Shown piece by piece: positions 62,416 through 64,000 of a DNA stretch of 64,000 nucleotides. The DNA is from CAYRVX01 sp964427875. Its GTDB lineage: Bacteria > Planctomycetota > Phycisphaerae > SM23-33. The translations under genes and the position numbers were made by a program. Location of the stretch: assembly GCA_964427875.1 (NCBI GenBank), contig CAYRVX010000013.1, positions 19,730-83,729 of the forward strand, given 5' to 3'. The notes below the pieces were generated by a model. The model was not told the DNA's origin. It was given only the letters and a program-made list of their open reading frames with translations, and did not search any database. The first letter of the stretch is position 1. Each line of letters starts with the position of its first letter.

Positions 62416-63465
62416 TCACGTGAAGACTACGAAGTCGTTGTCCCCTTCTTCCTCGCCGGCGGCCTCGGCTTCAGCTTCGTCCTCGGCCGCTTCGGCCTTG
62501 GGCTCGAAGCCGACCTTCTCGCGGACGATGTACAGCGGGCGGGCCTTGGCCTCGTCGAAGATCCGACCGACGTACTCCCCGAGAATGCCCAGCAGGATGA
62601 ACTGGAGGCCGAACAGGGCCATGATCCCGACGGCCGCGTGCGTCCAGCCGCCCGGCGCGAGGCCGAACGGCCACAGGACCAGCGCGACGATCGCATAGAC
62701 GACGGCGGCAGCCATCAGCAGCCCCCCCACCGCCGGGGCCAGGCGAAGCGGCAGGCGCGAGAAGTTGAACACGCCCGCCGCCGACATGCCGACGAGCTGC
62801 CTTAGGGAATAGCTGCTCCGCCCCGCCGGGCGCTGCTCGGCGGTGTAGCCCAGGGAAGTCTGGCGAAAACCCACCGAGTGGACCAGCCCGCGGACGAACC
62901 GGGCCCGCTCGCGATGGCCCCGCAGCGCCTCGACGACCTTGCGGTCCAGCAGGCGGAAGTCCGCCTGGTCGGTCAGGTCGGCCCCCGACGCCATGCGGAT
63001 CACGGCGTAGGTCAGCCGCCCGATGCAACGCCGCAGGCGCGAGATGCCCTTCGTTGCCCTCCGGACCGTGTAGACCACCTCGAAGCCCTCCCGCCAGCGG
63101 GCTACCATCTCGCCGATCAGCTCCGGCGGGTGCTGGCAATCGGCGTCGAGGCTGATCACCGCCCGCCCGGCCGCGAAGTCGTACCCCGCCGTCACGGCGA
63201 CCTGGTGGCCGAAGTTCCGCGAGAACTCCACGGCCTTGACGTGCCCGTCGGCCTCCGCCAGCCGACGAATCACCGAGGGCGAATCGTCCGTCGAGCCGTC
63301 GTCGATGAAGAGGATCTCGTACGGCTCGCCCAGCTCGTCGGCCACGATCTTCAGCCGGCCGTAGAAGTGCTCCAGCCCTTCCTGCTCGTTGTGGACCGGG
63401 GCGACGAAACTGAACGTCACGCCGCCCTTCTCGCCGTCGCTGCCGTTTTTCGTCTCTCTCTGCAT
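62416..63465 (-). CDS. GT2 glycosyltransferase, polyprenyl-phosphate mannosyl/glucosyl-transferase type (DPM1/GtrB-like)
   Basis: A 349-aa protein from the ATG at 63465. The frame runs on to the window edge, but the extra 178 codons are translated repeat DNA and are rejected. The GT-A fold shows VAPVHNEQEG, DDGSTD (55-60), the DxD-type SLDADC (Asp107, Asp109) and QADFRLLD (167-173). Two membrane helices follow at about 242-270 and 274-300, with LGEYVGRIFDEAKARPLYIV, typical of DPM1/GtrB-like enzymes. It should load a sugar from a nucleotide donor onto a polyprenyl phosphate at the inner membrane for later transfer to surface glycans. The C terminus is an acidic tail rich in Glu and Ala. No strong ribosome site was seen. 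Confidence 0.9.
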   Translation of the reverse strand: MQRETKNGSDGEKGGVTFSFVAPVHNEQEGLEHFYGRLKIVADELGEPYEILFIDDGSTDDSPSVIRRLAEADGHVKAVEFSRNFGHQVAVTAGYDFAAGRAVISLDADCQHPPELIGEMVARWREGFEVVYTVRRATKGISRLRRCIGRLTYAVIRMASGADLTDQADFRLLDRKVVEALRGHRERARFVRGLVHSVGFRQTSLGYTAEQRPAGRSSYSLRQLVGMSAAGVFNFSRLPLRLAPAVGGLLMAAAVVYAIVALVLWPFGLAPGGWTHAAVGIMALFGLQFILLGILGEYVGRIFDEAKARPLYIVREKVGFEPKAEAAEDEAEAEAAGEEEGDNDFVVFT

Positions 63466-64000
63466 GGCGCATGCGATTCTATCCGAATCGCCGCGAGGAA
63501 TCAGCCCTTTTGCCGAGGCCCGGGCCGCGGCGCAGGACGGCCGCCCGACCGGCCGCCGCCCCATCGCACGGGGAGAGCATGAGCGTTTTGGGGGAAGCAG
63601 TCGCTTCTGGAGGGCCGCAGGCCCGACTGCCGGTAGCCTCGGGCGCGAGCCCGTGGAGCCGGAGTTGCCATAATAGAGAGCCCCCGCACGGGGGCGAGTG
63701 AAGGCCTCAAACGCCCCCGTGCGGGGGCTGGGCTGATAACGGCCTGCACACCACGGGCTCGCGCCCGAGGCTACCGGCATATGCCCCGTTCCGGGGCTAT
63801 ACCGCCCGCGCCCCCAATGGCCCTGAGATAAGCGCTGGCAGCCTGAACGGCTGCAAGCCGAAAGCCCAAGGCAACGCCCTGGGTTGTCGGCGGTTGCATA
63901 TAGACAAGCCCTGTAAGGGCGGCAGAAATCGCTCGAGAACAGCAGTTGTTTCGCCCTTACACCTATGAAGAGCGAGAAGTCAAAGCAATCTTCCCGCAAC
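63466..64000. other. Intergenic region made largely of REP-like palindromes
   Basis: No gene is supported in these 535 bp. From about 63,606 on the DNA is a chain of hairpin-forming units: GGGCCGCAGGCCC, the nested inverted repeats at 63628-63779, GCCCCGTTCCGGGGC, GCAGCCTGAACGGCTGC and CCCAAGGCAACGCCCTGGG, up to about 63,975. Open frames across it are by-products of this repeat DNA. Confidence 0.7.
63628..63779. repeat. Nested perfect inverted repeats (REP/BIME-like element)
   Basis: An outer 29-bp perfect inverted repeat (63628-63656 and 63751-63779, core GGGCGCGAGCCCGTGG) encloses an inner 18-bp perfect inverted repeat (63679-63696 and 63712-63729, core CCCCCGCACGGGGGC). The inner arms are themselves near-palindromic. 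The arrangement resembles paired REP elements mobilised by RAYT transposases, but no transposase gene is in the window. Confidence 0.85.

Noticed and set aside
63466..63999. N-terminal extension of the glycosyltransferase to the window edge
   Set aside because: The added residues are translated palindromic repeat DNA; the GT-A domain begins right after the ATG at 63465.

Overview
The window looks like a chromosomal segment of a GC-rich planctomycete-type bacterium, probably a Phycisphaerae-like lineage known from metagenomes. This is inferred from three traits: two giant surface proteins that carry the LEPR-XLL type N-terminal motif (LEQRLMLS and LEPRLLL), a secreted glycosidase that ends in dockerin-like repeats plus a PEP-CTERM tail, and secreted DNRLRE/SGNH proteins. 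No rRNA or housekeeping marker is present to fix the taxonomy.

Layout. 1-21291 (minus) is the 5' part of a giant gene, at least 7097 codons and cut by the window edge. It encodes an S8 subtilase-like domain, a very long beta-rich region, RTX repeats, flagellin-IN-like modules, FG-GAP repeats and ELWxxDGT repeats. 21292-22720 is mostly non-coding and holds a promoter for that gene, a 43-bp tRNA-Arg 3' remnant and a promoter for the next operon. 22721-29900 (plus) is a two-gene defence operon: an Avs3-like protein (PD-(D/E)XK nuclease, STAND NTPase, long helical region) and an overlapping small Avs3b-like protein. A complete tRNA-Arg(TCG) lies at 30066-30139 (minus). The tRNA gene and the remnant bracket the operon in the geometry expected of an island integrated at a tRNA 3' end. 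30397-48753 (minus) is a second giant gene (6118 aa) in which FG-GAP blocks alternate with beta-solenoid-like blocks; it has a clear promoter upstream and a stem-loop terminator downstream.

49168-50067 (plus) is a secreted protein of unknown function, and 50095-51291 (minus) is a CAP/SCP-domain protein. 51470-54529 (plus) is a GH13 alpha-amylase-family enzyme with a PEP-CTERM signal. 54707-62375 (plus) holds a DNRLRE plus SGNH hydrolase, an AAA/DUF4143 ATPase, and two tandem paralogues with a degenerate alpha/beta-hydrolase nucleophile elbow. 62416-63465 (minus) is a GT2 polyprenyl-phosphate glycosyltransferase. The right edge (63600-63980) is a cluster of REP-like palindromes.

How they fit together (inference): most genes serve the cell surface or secretion, namely giant adhesin/protease-like proteins, polysaccharide-active enzymes and a glycolipid-type glycosyltransferase. 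The Avs3-like operon is an accessory anti-phage island placed between the two giant surface genes. All positions and motifs were read by eye from the sequence; no database search was possible.
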